Assembly (NCBI GenBank): GCA_002404095.1
Contig: DHJA01000077.1
Location: 1-37,251, forward strand
From: Planctomycetaceae bacterium UBA4732
GTDB taxonomy: Bacteria > Planctomycetota > Planctomycetia > Gemmatales > Gemmataceae
Direction: 5' to 3'
DNA length: 37,251 nt
Positions 8,875 to 17,116 of this stretch are shown piece by piece (positions within the stretch are counted from its first letter, which is position 1; every line of letters starts with the position of its first letter). The position numbers were made by a program, and so were the translations under genes. The notes beneath the pieces are model-generated. The model saw only the letters and a program-made list of their open reading frames with translations. It was not told where the DNA came from and did not search any database.

Positions 8875-10464
8875 ATGTCACGTCCTAAAGTGAAGCCGAA
8901 AGCCCTTCGGCATGTGTTCTCCGTACCCGAAATCCTGGAGTGGGTTGACGCCCACCACGCCCGTACCGGCGCGTGGCCCGGCCTCGATTCCGGCCCCGTC
9001 ACCGGCATTCTCGCGGAGAAGTGGCGGAACGTGGACAGCGGCCTGCGCTTGGGCCTGCGCGGCCTGCCCGGCGGATCGTCCCTTGCCCAGCTGCTCGCCG
9101 AACAGCGGAACGTCCGCAATTCCGGCGGCCTGCCCGTGCTGCGTCGCAAACAGATCCTGATTTGGGCCGACGCACATCGCAAGCGCACGGGCGCCTGGCC
9201 CACGTCGGAGTCCGGTCCTATCGCCGAGGCGCCGGGCGAGACCTGGCGGGCCGTGGACGGCGCTTTTCGCGTCGGCGTCCGCGGCATTGCGGCCGGGTCG
9301 TCGCTTGCCCAATTCCTGGCCCTACGCCGCGGACGCCGCAACCTTCGAGACTTGCCTCGGTTTACGGTTCGGCAAATCCTGGCTTGGGCCGACGCCCATC
9401 ATAAGCGCACCGGAACGTGGCCCACTACCACGTCGGGGCCGGTCGTCGACGCGCCCGGCGAAACATGGTCTGCCGTCGGTGTAGCGTTATACAACGGGCG
9501 GCGCGGCTTACCTGGTCGCACGACGCTGGCCCAGATGCTTGCGGCCCGTCGCAGCGTCCCTATGTCCTCGCACTTGCCGCCTTTAAGCCTCCCGAAAATG
9601 CGGATTTGGGCGCGCGCGCACAAGCGGCGCACGGGAAACTGGCCCACCCCGACAGCCGGCCCCATAAGCGGCGCGCCCGGTATGACGTGGAGGAAAGTAT
9701 ACAATTCGCTGCGCGAAGGCTATCGCGGGCTTCCCGGTGGTCAAACGCTCGCCGTCCTACGAACCGAGCGGCCGACGGAGAGCGCCCCGCGGCCCCGCCG
9801 ATCACCTCTGACCGACGAGCAAGTCCTCGCTTGGGCCGACGCCCACCACCAACGGACGGGCCGATGGCCCCACTCGCGATCCGGCCCGATCCCGGAAGCG
9901 CCCGGCGAGACGTGGCGCGCCATAGACCGGGCCTTGCACGCCGGCCGCCGCGAACTCACGCAAACCAATTCGCTCGTTTGCCTCCTTGCGGAACGACGCG
10001 ACTGGCGCACCCACCCCTATACTCCCCAGTTGCGGAGCCGACAGATCCTGGCCTGGGCCGCGGCGCACCATCGGCGCGAGGGAAGTTGGCCTAATCAAAG
10101 GTCGGGACCGATCCCCGAGGCGCCCGGCGAGACGTGGCGGTCAGTGGACGACGCGCTTCGCCTCGGCACTCGCGGCCTCCCACGTCGGGTATGTTTGGCC
10201 CGTCTCCTCGCCGAGGAGTACGGCATACGCAACCGGACCAATCTGCCGCGCTTCACCCACGCGCGGGTTTGGGCATGGTTGCAGAGCCATTTTCGACGAA
10301 CCGGCAAATGGCCCCATGCCGCGTCCGGCCAAGTCATTGACGCGCCAGCCGAAACTTGGAAAGCGATCGACGTGGCGCTTCGTCATGGCTACCGGGGGTT
10401 CGCGGCCGGCCAGTCGCTAGGGCGGCTTCTGGCCGCACGGCGCGGCGCCAAGCCGCGCGGCTGA
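8875..10464 (+). CDS. Seven-fold 74-residue tandem repeat protein of unknown function
   Basis: The 529-residue product is almost entirely seven copies of a 74-residue unit. Unit starts lie near 8908, 9130, 9352, 9574, 9796, 10018 and 10243, a 222-bp period with one 225-bp step. Each unit contains, in order: W(A)DAHHxRTGxWP, then SGPIxEAPGETW, then VDxALRxGxRGLP, then SLAQLLAERR. The units are basic and Trp/Arg-rich with conserved helices, suggesting a DNA- or RNA-binding helical module, but I recognise no named family. It is not the classic helicase-associated repeat, though a remote relation is possible. There is no signal peptide or membrane segment. I chose the ATG at 8875 because the 29 preceding codons are not repeat-like and the repeat pattern begins right after it. 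It lies 44 bp upstream of the protease-fusion gene. Confidence 0.8.
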   Translation: MSRPKVKPKALRHVFSVPEILEWVDAHHARTGAWPGLDSGPVTGILAEKWRNVDSGLRLGLRGLPGGSSLAQLLAEQRNVRNSGGLPVLRRKQILIWADAHRKRTGAWPTSESGPIAEAPGETWRAVDGAFRVGVRGIAAGSSLAQFLALRRGRRNLRDLPRFTVRQILAWADAHHKRTGTWPTTTSGPVVDAPGETWSAVGVALYNGRRGLPGRTTLAQMLAARRSVPMSSHLPPLSLPKMRIWARAHKRRTGNWPTPTAGPISGAPGMTWRKVYNSLREGYRGLPGGQTLAVLRTERPTESAPRPRRSPLTDEQVLAWADAHHQRTGRWPHSRSGPIPEAPGETWRAIDRALHAGRRELTQTNSLVCLLAERRDWRTHPYTPQLRSRQILAWAAAHHRREGSWPNQRSGPIPEAPGETWRSVDDALRLGTRGLPRRVCLARLLAEEYGIRNRTNLPRFTHARVWAWLQSHFRRTGKWPHAASGQVIDAPAETWKAIDVALRHGYRGFAAGQSLGRLLAARRGAKPRG

Positions 10465-10508
10465 CCGCTTGTCATCTTTGCTTTCACCTTGTCCTCGGGA
10501 GTCGTTTC

Positions 10509-12707
10509 ATGCCGCGCCTGACCTTTTGTTCGCTTACCGTGTGGATGCTTTGCGGCGCCGGCCTTCTAAGCGCCGCCGAGCCGCCCGCCAAGGCGAAAAC
10601 CGTCGAGCAGATCGCCGAAGCCGTCCATCCGTCAATCGCGGTGCTGACGGTGAGCGCCCGCGAGGGCAAAGGCGCGAGTCTCGGAACCGGCTTCGTAGTG
10701 TCGGCCGACGGCCTAATCGCCACAAATTTTCACGTCATTGATGTGGGCCGCGCCATTACCGTGGAACTTGCGGACGGCAAGCACTACGACGCGACGGAGG
10801 TTCACGCCGCCGACCGCGAGCGCGACCTTGCGGTCATCCGCATCGACGCCAAAGGGTTGACGGCGTTAAAGCTGGGCGACTCCACGGCAATGAAGGATGG
10901 TCAGGCGGTCGTGGCCGTGGGCAACCCGCGCGGCCTCAAGCGCAGCGTTGTGACTGGAGTGCTGTCGAGCCGCCGCGAGGTCGAAGGCCGGCCGGTGTTG
11001 CAGCTTGCCATGCCCGTCGAACCGGGCAACAGCGGCGGGCCGGTTCTCGATATGGACGGCCGCGTCGTCGGCGTCGTTAGCAGCAAGTCGCTGGTGACGC
11101 CCAATCTGGGCTTCGCCGTGGCCGTCGAATCGCTCAAGCCGCTGCTGGAAAAACCGCATCCCGTACCGATGTCGGCGTGGCTCACCATCGGCGCCCTCGA
11201 CCAGGACGATTGGCAGACCCAACAAGGCGCCCGCTGGCGGCAGCGCGCCGGCCGCATCCAGGTCGAAGGCGCCGGCGCCGGCTTCGGCGGTCGGTCGCTG
11301 TGTCTGTGGAAGCACGACCCGCCGACCCTTCCCTATGAAGCGACCGTGACCGTGAAGATCGACGACGAAGCAGGCGCGGCCGGCCTAATGTTCCGCGCGG
11401 AAGACGACAAATCCTATGGCTTTTATCCGTCAGGCGGCAAGCTCCGCCTAACGCGCTTCGACGGGCCGGACGTCTATTCGTGGAAGGTGTTGCGCGAGGA
11501 AGCCAGCCCCGACTACAGGCCGGGCGACTGGAACGTCCTCAAGGTGCATCTTGAGAAAGACCACATCCGCTGTTACGTCAACGACAAACTGGTTATCGAA
11601 TCCGACGACGCGGCGTGGACGACCGGCAAAACGGGACTTGCGAAGTTCCGCGAGACGGAGGCGGAGTTCAAACAGTTCCGCGTCGCAAAGGAAGTGCCGA
11701 CGAGCGCGCCGTCGGCGGATGCGACCGCGCGGGTGCTGAAAGCGATCGAGAAATTGCCCCTCCGGGAGTCGCCTAAGCCGGAACTCCTCGACAAACTGGC
11801 GCCGGAAGGCGCCGCCCCGGCCGTCCTGCTCGACCGCGCCCGCTTGCTCGAAGGACAGGCGGCCCAGATGCGTAAACTAGCCCAGGCCGTGCAAGAGGTG
11901 ACTGTGCTGGGCGCGCTGGACCGCGCTCTGAAGGGTGATGAAGATAAAATCGATCTCTTACAGGCGGCGCTCCTGATCGCGCGCCTTGACAACGACGAGG
12001 TGGACGTGGAAGCGTACCGCGCCGAAGTGGACGGGATGGCGCGGAAGATCAAGGCGTCGCTTCTCAACAGCGCCGACGAAACAGCGAAGCGTGAGGCGTT
12101 AAGCAAATACCTGTTCGCGGAGCGCGGCTTTCACGGCAGCCGCGGCGATTATTACAACCGCGCCAACAGCCATATGTCGGAAGTCCTCGACGACCGCGAG
12201 GGACTGCCGATCACGCTTTCGGTGCTGTACATCGAGCTGGGGCGACGGCTTGGACTGCAGATCGAAGGCGTGGGATTGCCGGGCCACTTCATCGTCCGTC
12301 ACGTCCCGGCCAAGGGTGAAGCCTCGCTTATCGACGTCTTTGAAGGCGGAAAAGTCATGACAAAGGAAGAGGCAGTCAAGAAGACGGGGGAAATCACCGG
12401 ACAGCCTTTCAAGGAGAACTTCCTGGCCGCGACGCCTAAGCGCGTGATTGTGTCGCGGATGTTGCACAACCTGTTAAACCTGGCCCGCAAGGACCGCGAC
12501 GCGCCCGGCGGACTGCGCTACCTCGACGCCATCTTGATTGCGACGCCGGACGTGGTGGAGGAGCGGCTCATGCGCGCGGGCGGCCGCTGGCAGACCGGCG
12601 ACCGCGACGGCGCCCTGCGCGATGTTGACTGGCTGCTCGACCGTCAGCCGGAAGGCGTCGATCTGGAGCGCGTGCGTGAACTGCGGCGCGTGATCACGCT
12701 CCCTTGA
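10509..12707 (+). CDS. Exported trypsin-like protease fused to a DUF1080-like and a SirB1-like domain
   Basis: This is a 732-residue protein. Residues 1-22 form a signal peptide ending LLSAAEPP. Residues about 30-215 are an HtrA/Deg-type trypsin-like protease with His75 (TNFHVID), Asp106 (RERDLAVI) and Ser175 (EPGNSGGPV), so the catalytic triad is complete. Residues about 225-430 look like a concanavalin-type beta sandwich of the DUF1080 / 3-keto-disaccharide hydrolase-like kind (GLMFRAED, WNVLKVHLEKDHIRCYVND). Residues about 480-732 match the SirB1 / transglutaminase-like-plus-TPR arrangement (YYNRANSHMSEVLDDREG, GLPITLSVLYIELGRRLGL, GLPGHFIVRH). No PDZ domain is visible. The combination suggests a periplasmic quality-control or envelope protein, which is inferred. 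The ATG at 10509 begins the signal peptide; upstream in-frame codons overlap the repeat gene and read as noise. Confidence 0.88.
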   Translation: MPRLTFCSLTVWMLCGAGLLSAAEPPAKAKTVEQIAEAVHPSIAVLTVSAREGKGASLGTGFVVSADGLIATNFHVIDVGRAITVELADGKHYDATEVHAADRERDLAVIRIDAKGLTALKLGDSTAMKDGQAVVAVGNPRGLKRSVVTGVLSSRREVEGRPVLQLAMPVEPGNSGGPVLDMDGRVVGVVSSKSLVTPNLGFAVAVESLKPLLEKPHPVPMSAWLTIGALDQDDWQTQQGARWRQRAGRIQVEGAGAGFGGRSLCLWKHDPPTLPYEATVTVKIDDEAGAAGLMFRAEDDKSYGFYPSGGKLRLTRFDGPDVYSWKVLREEASPDYRPGDWNVLKVHLEKDHIRCYVNDKLVIESDDAAWTTGKTGLAKFRETEAEFKQFRVAKEVPTSAPSADATARVLKAIEKLPLRESPKPELLDKLAPEGAAPAVLLDRARLLEGQAAQMRKLAQAVQEVTVLGALDRALKGDEDKIDLLQAALLIARLDNDEVDVEAYRAEVDGMARKIKASLLNSADETAKREALSKYLFAERGFHGSRGDYYNRANSHMSEVLDDREGLPITLSVLYIELGRRLGLQIEGVGLPGHFIVRHVPAKGEASLIDVFEGGKVMTKEEAVKKTGEITGQPFKENFLAATPKRVIVSRMLHNLLNLARKDRDAPGGLRYLDAILIATPDVVEERLMRAGGRWQTGDRDGALRDVDWLLDRQPEGVDLERVRELRRVITLP

Positions 12708-12718
12708 CAGGCCCCGCT

Positions 12719-12864
12719 GGCGCCAGAAAAAACCCTGGCGCCCACGCTCTGCGTGGGCGCCCACCGCGGCGACGCTCTGCGTCGCGTCCGGCGCCGGGAA
12801 ACGGCTTACCGCGGGTTCGGGACGCAGAGCGTCCGGGCTTCGTTCCCACGCGGAGCGTGGGAAC
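12719..12864. repeat. Cluster of dispersed palindromic repeats
   Basis: Three hairpins sit between two convergent genes. GGCGCCAG (12719-12726) pairs with CTGGCGCC (12735-12742) around an A-rich loop. GCGCCCACGC (12738-12747) pairs with GCGTGGGCGC (12751-12760). GTTCCCACGC (12842-12851) pairs with GCGTGGGAAC (12855-12864). The ACGCTCTGCGT core recurs between them. The first may terminate transcription of the protease gene; the others look like members of a genome-wide repeat family also seen near 7390 and 37200. Confidence 0.7.
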
Positions 12865-12882
12865 CAGGAGCCTCCCAAGTTT

Positions 12883-14613
12883 TCAAAACTTTGCGACGGC
12901 AATCGGTCCTTGTTTTTGACGGATGCCAATGGCAAACTCCGGATCGGCGATCAAACACGGGTGCTTATACTGTTCCAGCGAACCGCCCGTCCGCTTGAGC
13001 CGTTCGCGGTCCCATTCGCGCCACGCCCCCGCATCCAGCAGCTCCAACCGTACCGGCCCCAGCCGCAAGCTGTCGCGTTTCGCCCCATATTCGATGTTGC
13101 ATTCCTTAAGCAGCACATCCAGCCGTTCCGTCAGCCGCCGTCCCGCCTCGGGGTTGGCTAGGTCGCCGCGCTCCAGGAACAGCCCGTAATACGGTTGTTC
13201 CTCGTCCCAGCACGGCGCGAGGCTGTAGGAGGTCAGCGTCAGGTCCAGGTCGTGCAGCGCCCGCGCCATGGACTGCGTGACGTGGTATTCCGACAACTTC
13301 TCTCCGGTGACGCTGGAAAAATAGGCGCCCTTGCTCAAGAACTCCACCAACGGCGTCTGGTTATGAAAGCCGGCCACGCGCACTAAATCGCGGATGTCGT
13401 AGCGGTAGAGGCCGTAAGCCGTTGTCGGCAGGATGTAATAGTTATGGCCCTCGCGCAACTCGTGGGCGGCCAACACCGTTGGTTGTGGACTTTCCATCTC
13501 CGCTTCGGGGATGAACTCGAAAAAGTGCGAAGTCACGTCGAGGACGCCGGCCGGTGTGCCATCCGACAACGGGATGGTCATGCGGCCCTCGCTGGCGATC
13601 AGGCCCACGTCGCGCACCGGACAGGCGCCGAAATAGCGCGGGTAGTGCCGCAGGTAGGCGCCCATACTGCCGCCGGTCCAGTTGCCTAGCAAACAGTCGG
13701 GGCCCCAATAGTCGCGCGGGTAGAGGTTGCCTGTGCGCGCGATAATCGCTTCCAGCTCGCGCACCCGGTCGGGGCAGCGTTGGAGGCGCGGCCGCAGCGC
13801 GTCGCGCACGTCCTGCGGCACGTCAAGACTCGCGTTAAGCGTACCGTCGGCGAGGTCGCGCAGCAGCGACTCTTTTTCCTGGTCGCCGAGCTTGGCCATG
13901 TTGATGAGCGTACTCGGGTTGGCCGCGATAATCATGCCGACCCGACGCGGCAGGCTTAAACGCAAGGCAACGTAGTATTTCGCCAGGGCGTCCTTGATCC
14001 GGCTGACCGGGGCCGGCACACAATAAAGCCAGCGGACGATGCGCTTCTGCATCTGCGCCGTCAGGCCAGTCACGGCGCCGCACGGGACGCCCGATTCCGT
14101 GTGCGTCTCCTGCCAGTCGCCGGACATTTGCACGATCGGCCGCATCGCCACTTCACGATGGTCGCGGAAGACTTTCAGACCCCAGAGGTTCCAGCCGCGC
14201 TTGTAGTCGGCCAGGTACTGATCGGTGACGGGGATGTACTTTCGCGTGGCGGTGGTGCCGCTGGTCAGGGCGAACATGTGGACGCGGGCGTCGGCCAAAA
14301 GCGCATGGGTTTCGCCGCGACGCACACGGGCCATGTACGGCTCGACGCGATCATAGCCGGCCACGGCGACTTGACGGCGGTAGTCTTCGAGGGTGCGGAT
14401 CTGGTCAAAGCGGTGGTCGCGGCCGAAGGCGGTGTCTTTATGATGAGCGATAATGCCGCGGAGCAGGGCGTCCTGGACCTCTCGCGGTCGATGGGTGGCG
14501 GCCTCGAACAGGGCCAATCGCCGCCGGATCGGAAAGGCGACTAGCTTGCCCGCCACCTTGCGCAGTAGGAAATTCAGCACGGAATTGACGCCGCGCCGGA
14601 TGGGATTGGACAT
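12883..14613 (-). CDS. GH3-family acyl-adenylating amide/ester synthetase
   Basis: The product has 576 residues. GH3 proteins are ANL-superfamily enzymes that adenylate a carboxylic acid and pass it to an amine or other acceptor. The ATP-binding motif is present at residues 114-130 (FALTSGTTATRKYIPVT), followed by the GH3 phrases YGLYRYDIRDLVRV and LSEYHVTQSMARAL. Length is normal for the family. The ATG at 14613 has GAGG about six bases upstream; a slightly longer reading would need TTG. It is the last gene of an eight-gene minus-strand run of fatty-acid/polyketide-type enzymes, 45 bp after the alpha/beta hydrolase. A role in releasing or conjugating the cluster's acyl product is inferred. 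Substrates cannot be read from sequence. Confidence 0.9.
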   Translation of the reverse strand: MSNPIRRGVNSVLNFLLRKVAGKLVAFPIRRRLALFEAATHRPREVQDALLRGIIAHHKDTAFGRDHRFDQIRTLEDYRRQVAVAGYDRVEPYMARVRRGETHALLADARVHMFALTSGTTATRKYIPVTDQYLADYKRGWNLWGLKVFRDHREVAMRPIVQMSGDWQETHTESGVPCGAVTGLTAQMQKRIVRWLYCVPAPVSRIKDALAKYYVALRLSLPRRVGMIIAANPSTLINMAKLGDQEKESLLRDLADGTLNASLDVPQDVRDALRPRLQRCPDRVRELEAIIARTGNLYPRDYWGPDCLLGNWTGGSMGAYLRHYPRYFGACPVRDVGLIASEGRMTIPLSDGTPAGVLDVTSHFFEFIPEAEMESPQPTVLAAHELREGHNYYILPTTAYGLYRYDIRDLVRVAGFHNQTPLVEFLSKGAYFSSVTGEKLSEYHVTQSMARALHDLDLTLTSYSLAPCWDEEQPYYGLFLERGDLANPEAGRRLTERLDVLLKECNIEYGAKRDSLRLGPVRLELLDAGAWREWDRERLKRTGGSLEQYKHPCLIADPEFAIGIRQKQGPIAVAKF

Positions 14614-14631
14614 GCCGGCCTCGAAGAATGG

Positions 14632-14745
14632 CTCACGCAAAGACGCAAAAGGATGGAATCAGGCGCGGGCGACGGCCTTCAACTCCGTGACGGTTTCTGG
14701 TTCTTTTTCTCTGTCTTTTTTGCACTCTTTGCGACTTTGCGTGAG
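14632..14745. repeat. Inverted CTTTGCG repeat at the hydrolase 3' end
   Basis: CTCACGCAAAGACGCAAAAG at 14632-14651 is mirrored by CTTTGCGACTTTGCGTGAG at 14727-14745. The right arm lies inside the last codons of the hydrolase gene and supplies part of its charged tail. The left arm lies between the hydrolase stop and the GH3 start. The arms resemble a dispersed intergenic repeat that has been read into the gene. Confidence 0.6.
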
Positions 14746-15720
14746 GTCGTTCTTGTCTTGCGCCAAGTGAAGATCGAAAAACTCCAAGACGCGGCGGCTG
14801 TACTCGTCTCCCGCCACGATCAACGCCTGGTTGTGCTTGGCGCCTTCGACGATCCACAACTCCTTGGGGTCGCTGGCATATCGAAATAGAGTACGGGCCA
14901 TATCCGGCTTGATGTAGGTGTCGTTGGCGCCGTGGATCATGAAGAGCGGCCGTGATCGCAAGCGACGGAGGGCGCGCTCGAGGTGCGGGAAGTGGCAATG
15001 GCGCTCTTGTTCGATGCGACGCAACGCGGTGAGGCCCACGGCGCCGAAGAACCAGGAGGGAATTAGGCCAATAATCAGGACGCGGTTATTATAGATGCGG
15101 AACCAGTGCCGCATGTACGGCACGAGCGTGGTGTAAGCGGCGAAAACGCCGTCGGTGACGCAGCAACGGACGTAGGGGTCGAGCGCGGCGGCGAAGAGGC
15201 CGGCGCCGGCGCCTTTGCTGATGCCGAAAAAGCCGATCCCACGCGGGTCGGCGTCCGGCCTGCCCTTCAGGTAAGCCACGGCCGCCTTGGCGTCGCGCAC
15301 CTCGAAGTCCGTTACCCATTGCAGAGGGTCATAGTCCGGTTCACGTTCACTGTCGCCCTGGCTTCGCGTCTCGAACGCGAAAACGTCATAGCCGGCCGCC
15401 AATAGGTGTTCGCAATAGGGCTGACAGGACCAGCGGTTGGAACCGAATTCCAGGCCGAAGAGGATTACGCCGCGGCGCCGGCCCGAACCCTTCAAGTAGC
15501 AGCCGGCCAACATGCGCCCGTCCATCGAGGGAAAGCGTACGTCCTCGGCGTCCGGGATGGGTTGGCCGCGCGGCACGATGAACAGCGGCTTCTCCGAAAA
15601 GATGCGGGCAATCACGTCCCGGTATCGCACACACAACTCGATGTAGCGAGCCAGCAAAACCAGGGCAACGCCCACCGGCCCGCTGCAGAGCAAAGCCAGC
15701 CCCAGCCAAAAGAGTACCAC
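14659..15720 (-). CDS. Membrane-anchored alpha/beta hydrolase
   Basis: This 353-residue protein has an N-terminal membrane helix (about residues 3-24) followed by an alpha/beta hydrolase fold. The likely triad is Ser168 in the elbow GISKG, Asp267 in HGANDTYI and His296 in AKHNQA. The elbow has Lys after the nucleophile. The start is GTG at 15720, supported by AAGGAG nine bases upstream. The last 25 residues are highly charged and encoded by a repeat arm, so the ancestral C-terminus was probably shorter. It lies between KS-alpha and GH3 in one strand run, separated from KS-alpha by a 20-bp-stem hairpin. A thioesterase or acyl-transfer job in the pathway is plausible but only inferred from position. 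Confidence 0.85.
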   Translation of the reverse strand: MVLFWLGLALLCSGPVGVALVLLARYIELCVRYRDVIARIFSEKPLFIVPRGQPIPDAEDVRFPSMDGRMLAGCYLKGSGRRRGVILFGLEFGSNRWSCQPYCEHLLAAGYDVFAFETRSQGDSEREPDYDPLQWVTDFEVRDAKAAVAYLKGRPDADPRGIGFFGISKGAGAGLFAAALDPYVRCCVTDGVFAAYTTLVPYMRHWFRIYNNRVLIIGLIPSWFFGAVGLTALRRIEQERHCHFPHLERALRRLRSRPLFMIHGANDTYIKPDMARTLFRYASDPKELWIVEGAKHNQALIVAGDEYSRRVLEFFDLHLAQDKNDLTQSRKECKKDREKEPETVTELKAVARA

Positions 15721-15746
15721 AGGTGCAAACTCCTTCAGAAGGGGAC

Positions 15747-15797
15747 AGGGGCCAGGGGTCAGGGGTGCTATTCACTGACCCCTGACCCCTGGCCCCT
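15747..15797. repeat. Perfect 20-bp-stem palindrome (GGGGTCAGGGG type)
   Basis: AGGGGCCAGGGGTCAGGGGT (15747-15766) is exactly complementary to 15778-15797, with an 11-base loop. There is no T run on either side. It lies between the KS-alpha stop and the hydrolase start inside the putative operon, where it could slow transcription or stabilise the upstream mRNA 3' end. The G-rich arm with GGGG blocks could alternatively fold as a G-quadruplex. Confidence 0.8.
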
Positions 15798-15802
15798 AAC
15801 CC

Positions 15803-17098
15803 CTATTCAAAGCGGCTGACGACGAGCGAAACATTTTGCCCGCCGAAGCCGAAGCTGTTGCTGAGTGCGTGGAAGGCGCGCTTTTCGCGCGCCTCATTGG
15901 GGACGTAATCGAGATCGCATCCCGGATCGGGCGTGTCATAATTAATCGTCGGCGGCAAGACGCCCCGGCGCATGGCTTCGACGCACGTGATCAATTCGAC
16001 GGCCCCGGCCGCCGCGATCAAGTGGCCGAGCATACTCTTGCTACTGCTCACCGGCGTCTTGTAAGCGGCGTCGCCGAAGACCTGCTTGATGGCCAGCGAT
16101 TCCACGCGGTCGTTCACTTGGGTGCTGGTGCCGTGGGCGTTGATGTAGCCGACGTCCTCGGGATTGACGCCGGCGTCCTTCAGCGCGTTGCCGATACAGG
16201 TGATGGCGCCGCGGCCGTCCGGGTGGCTGTCGGTGACGCGGAAAGCGTCGGCCGTCGAGCCGTAGCCGGTCATCTCCGCGTGGATGACCGCGCCGCGCTT
16301 CTTGGCGTGTTCCAGCTCTTCGAGGATTAACATGCCGGCGCCTTCGCCGAGGACGAAGCCGTCGCGATTCAGGTCGAACGGCCGCGACGCCTTGGCCGGC
16401 GCCTCGTTGTGCGTGGACAGGGCCGTGAGCAGGTTGAAGCCGGTCACTCCAAAGGGATGAATCATGCTGTGGGCGCCGCCGGCGAGCATCAGGTCGGCGT
16501 CGCCGTGGCGGATCATTTCCGTCGCTTCGCCGATAGCTTGGCTGCTGGCGGCGCACGCCGTCAGGCAATTATAATTGGGGCCGAGAAGCCGAAAGTGAGC
16601 GGCGAGATGGCCGGGCGTGGTATGAAGCTCTTGCTCGGCCTCACGCTGCGGATGGAACTCACTCAGGCCGCCGCGGCCGAAGACCACCGCATCAATGCGA
16701 CGCTCTTCGACGATATAAGACCGCGCGATAAGCGACAATAGGGTGTGAAAGTCCTGCACACCTTCGCCGGAACCGAGATAAACGCCGAAGCGGTTGCGGT
16801 CCGCGGGCGAATGGTCGGGGTCGAGCAGGCCGGCGTGTTCCAGCGCCTGCCGAGCGGCGGCGGCGGCGAACTGGCTGTTCACGCCCGAATGTTCCCAGCG
16901 TGCGGGGTCGGACACGAAGCGGCCGAGGTCGAAGCCCTTCACCTCGGCGGCGAAGTGAGTCGGAAAGCGCTGGGCGTCGAAGCGGTCGATCGGCCCCACT
17001 CCGCTACGGCCCTCCAACTGGGCGTTGAACATGGAGTCCACGCTATGGCCCAACGGCGTGATCGCGCCCATGCCGGTAATGACAACACGTCGTCTCAT
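15803..17098 (-). CDS. Beta-ketoacyl-ACP synthase (KS-alpha, FabF-like), catalytic
   Basis: This 431-residue condensing enzyme has all expected active-site residues: Cys182 in LTACAASSQ, His322 in NAHGTSTQVND, Lys354 and His359 in KSMLGHLIAAAG, plus the C-terminal glycine-rich NSFGFGGQN. It would elongate an acyl chain on ACP by decarboxylating condensation. Between residues 115 and 160 it has a longer, less typical region than housekeeping FabF. It starts 18 bp after the KS-beta stop, so the two are probably co-translated and may form an alpha/beta heterodimer. Housekeeping FabF cannot be strictly excluded, but the neighbouring degenerate paralogue and the GH3 and ligase genes argue for a dedicated pathway. 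Confidence 0.92.
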   Translation of the reverse strand: MRRRVVITGMGAITPLGHSVDSMFNAQLEGRSGVGPIDRFDAQRFPTHFAAEVKGFDLGRFVSDPARWEHSGVNSQFAAAAARQALEHAGLLDPDHSPADRNRFGVYLGSGEGVQDFHTLLSLIARSYIVEERRIDAVVFGRGGLSEFHPQREAEQELHTTPGHLAAHFRLLGPNYNCLTACAASSQAIGEATEMIRHGDADLMLAGGAHSMIHPFGVTGFNLLTALSTHNEAPAKASRPFDLNRDGFVLGEGAGMLILEELEHAKKRGAVIHAEMTGYGSTADAFRVTDSHPDGRGAITCIGNALKDAGVNPEDVGYINAHGTSTQVNDRVESLAIKQVFGDAAYKTPVSSSKSMLGHLIAAAGAVELITCVEAMRRGVLPPTINYDTPDPGCDLDYVPNEAREKRAFHALSNSFGFGGQNVSLVVSRFE

Positions 17099-17116
17099 AT
17101 CATGCCGCCGGTAGGG

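Noticed and set aside
8908..10464. CRISPR or DNA-level tandem repeat array
   Set aside because: The 222-bp periodicity is that of a coding repeat with diverged codons; there are no short identical repeats with spacers.
10356..10508. N-terminal extension of the protease fusion
   Set aside because: It overlaps the last repeat of the preceding gene in another frame; the signal peptide begins at 10509.
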